Below, in pieces: positions 12,977 through 13,633 of a stretch of 13,633 bases of DNA. Source of the DNA: JACQNR01 sp049515175 (GTDB lineage Bacteria; Acidobacteriota; Terriglobia; UBA7540); the NCBI GenBank assembly GCA_049515175.1, contig JBEKUI010000109.1:1-13633 (forward strand). The letters run 5' to 3'. The notes under the pieces were generated by a model that did no database searches, was not told the origin of the DNA, and worked only from the letters and a program-made list of their open reading frames with translations. The position numbers were made by a program, and so were the translations under genes. Within the stretch, counting starts at the first letter, position 1. Each line of letters starts with the position of its first letter.

Positions 12977-13150
12977 TCAATCTTTCCGGCGATTGATGAA
13001 GTGCAGGGCGCCGGCGACCAGCACTCCCGCCACGGCGCTGAAGAGCAAGAACCAGCGCGCCGCCGGCACGGCAACCAGGATGGTCACCATGATGCCGAGG
13101 GCGATGATCCCGCCCAGAATGCCTTTGGCCGGAATGTTGGCGATTCCCAT
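12977..13150 (-). CDS. Small membrane protein, 57 residues
   Basis: This short open frame starts 15 bases after the alaS stop codon. It encodes MGIANIPAKG, then two hydrophobic stretches (about 11-30 and 33-51, the first Gly/Ile-rich, the second Leu/Val/Ala-rich) divided by a short AARW turn. It ends INRRKD. The positive-inside rule places the basic C-terminus in the cytoplasm, and two spans would make a hairpin. The composition is clearly protein-like and the ATG and TGA are clean. The ribosome site is weak (CAGGG right at the ATG, GCGAG further up). I do not recognise the family. Position suggests co-transcription with alaS, but a functional link is not shown. Confidence 0.65.
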   Translation of the reverse strand: MGIANIPAKGILGGIIALGIMVTILVAVPAARWFLLFSAVAGVLVAGALHFINRRKD

Positions 13151-13165
13151 CCCTGCGTCTCGCCG

Positions 13166-13633
13166 CTACAGGAGCGACTCGGCCAGCGTCAGCGCCTCTT
13201 CCAGGCGCGTCTCATCGACTCCTCCGCCCTGCGCGAAGTCGCGCGCCCCGCCGCCTTTACCTCCCACCTTGGCCACCGTCTGCTTAAGGATGCTTCCCAT
13301 GTCCGAAGCGCCGCCGGCGGTCTGCGCGCAGATCAGCATGGCAGGTTTTCCTTGCACGCCCATCAACGCCACCGTCGTGGGCTGGCGCGCCAGGGCGTGG
13401 GCAATCGCTTTGGCCTCCTCGGCGTCCTCAGGGGCGAAGATGCGCCGCACCACCTTGCGGCTCTTCACTTCCGGCGCTGCCGCGTGGAGTTCAACGGCGG
13501 AATATTCGGCGATCCGCTTGATGAGCTTTTCTCGCGCCTTCATTGCCGCTTTCAGCTCCTCGCTCTGCTTCGAGATGAGCGCCGGGAGGTTTTCCGCCGC
13601 GCCTGAAAAAAGGCGCGCCGCATCGCTCAGAAC
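13166..13633 (-). CDS. alaS: Alanyl-tRNA synthetase, C-terminal part (5' end outside window)
   Basis: These 155 C-terminal residues of AlaS run in frame to the right edge of the window (VLSDAARLFSGAAENLPALI at the edge). The enzyme joins alanine to tRNA-Ala in the cytoplasm. The visible part has the coiled coil that precedes the C-Ala region (SEELKAAMKAREKLIKRIAE) and then the DHHA1-type domain with the diagnostic VGGKGGGARDFAQGGG motif. It ends DETRLEEALTLAESLL, as is usual for AlaS. The aminoacylation and editing domains must lie beyond the window. The small membrane protein follows at once and tRNA-Ala lies about 270 bases downstream. Confidence 0.93.
   Translation of the reverse strand, partial: VLSDAARLFSGAAENLPALISKQSEELKAAMKAREKLIKRIAEYSAVELHAAAPEVKSRKVVRRIFAPEDAEEAKAIAHALARQPTTVALMGVQGKPAMLICAQTAGGASDMGSILKQTVAKVGGKGGGARDFAQGGGVDETRLEEALTLAESLL

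Overview
The window looks like chromosomal DNA of a GC-rich, Gram-negative bacterium that makes menaquinone. An acidobacterium is my best guess (inference), because the short secreted proteins at 1-209, 2581-3192 and 3262-3846 have the style I associate with Acidobacteriota, alongside a small Tat system and a bacterial glutaminyl-cyclase-like enzyme. Most of the window is housekeeping and envelope genes. I see no prophage, insertion sequence, CRISPR array or obvious defence system.

Layout. 1-1360 (minus): the start of a secreted protein cut by the window edge, a non-coding gap, and a secreted HEAT-repeat protein. 1361-2580: a gene-poor stretch whose second half (about 2000-2496) is a mosaic of palindromic repeats, including three elements bounded by GTAG...CTAC; a good promoter follows. 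2581-3846 (plus): two tandem secreted paralogues sharing a WSNDN motif. 3924-5760 (minus): aroB followed by menG/ubiE, overlapping by 8 nt. 5889-7541 (plus): nadB, divergent from aroB. 7572-10528 (minus): tatA, tatC, a QC-like M28 metalloenzyme and a TerC-family membrane protein, probably one operon behind a near-consensus promoter. 10529-10805: a divergent control region containing a fourth GTAG...CTAC element. 10806-12425 (plus): a carboxy-terminal processing protease (S41). 12470-13633 (minus): alaS (3' end only), a 57-residue membrane protein, tRNA-Ala(CGC) with its own promoter, and a double zinc-ribbon protein.

How the genes fit together. AroB supplies the shikimate/chorismate pathway, and MenG finishes menaquinone, which derives from chorismate. 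NadB starts NAD synthesis. TatA/TatC export folded proteins. The QC-like enzyme and the Ctp protease probably act on proteins outside the cytoplasm. AlaS lies directly upstream of one of its substrate tRNAs.

The points most worth a second look are the GTAG...CTAC repeat family, the tandem WSNDN secreted paralogues, the QC-like enzyme next to tat genes, and the small membrane protein between alaS and tRNA-Ala. None of these amounts to a demonstrated new system.
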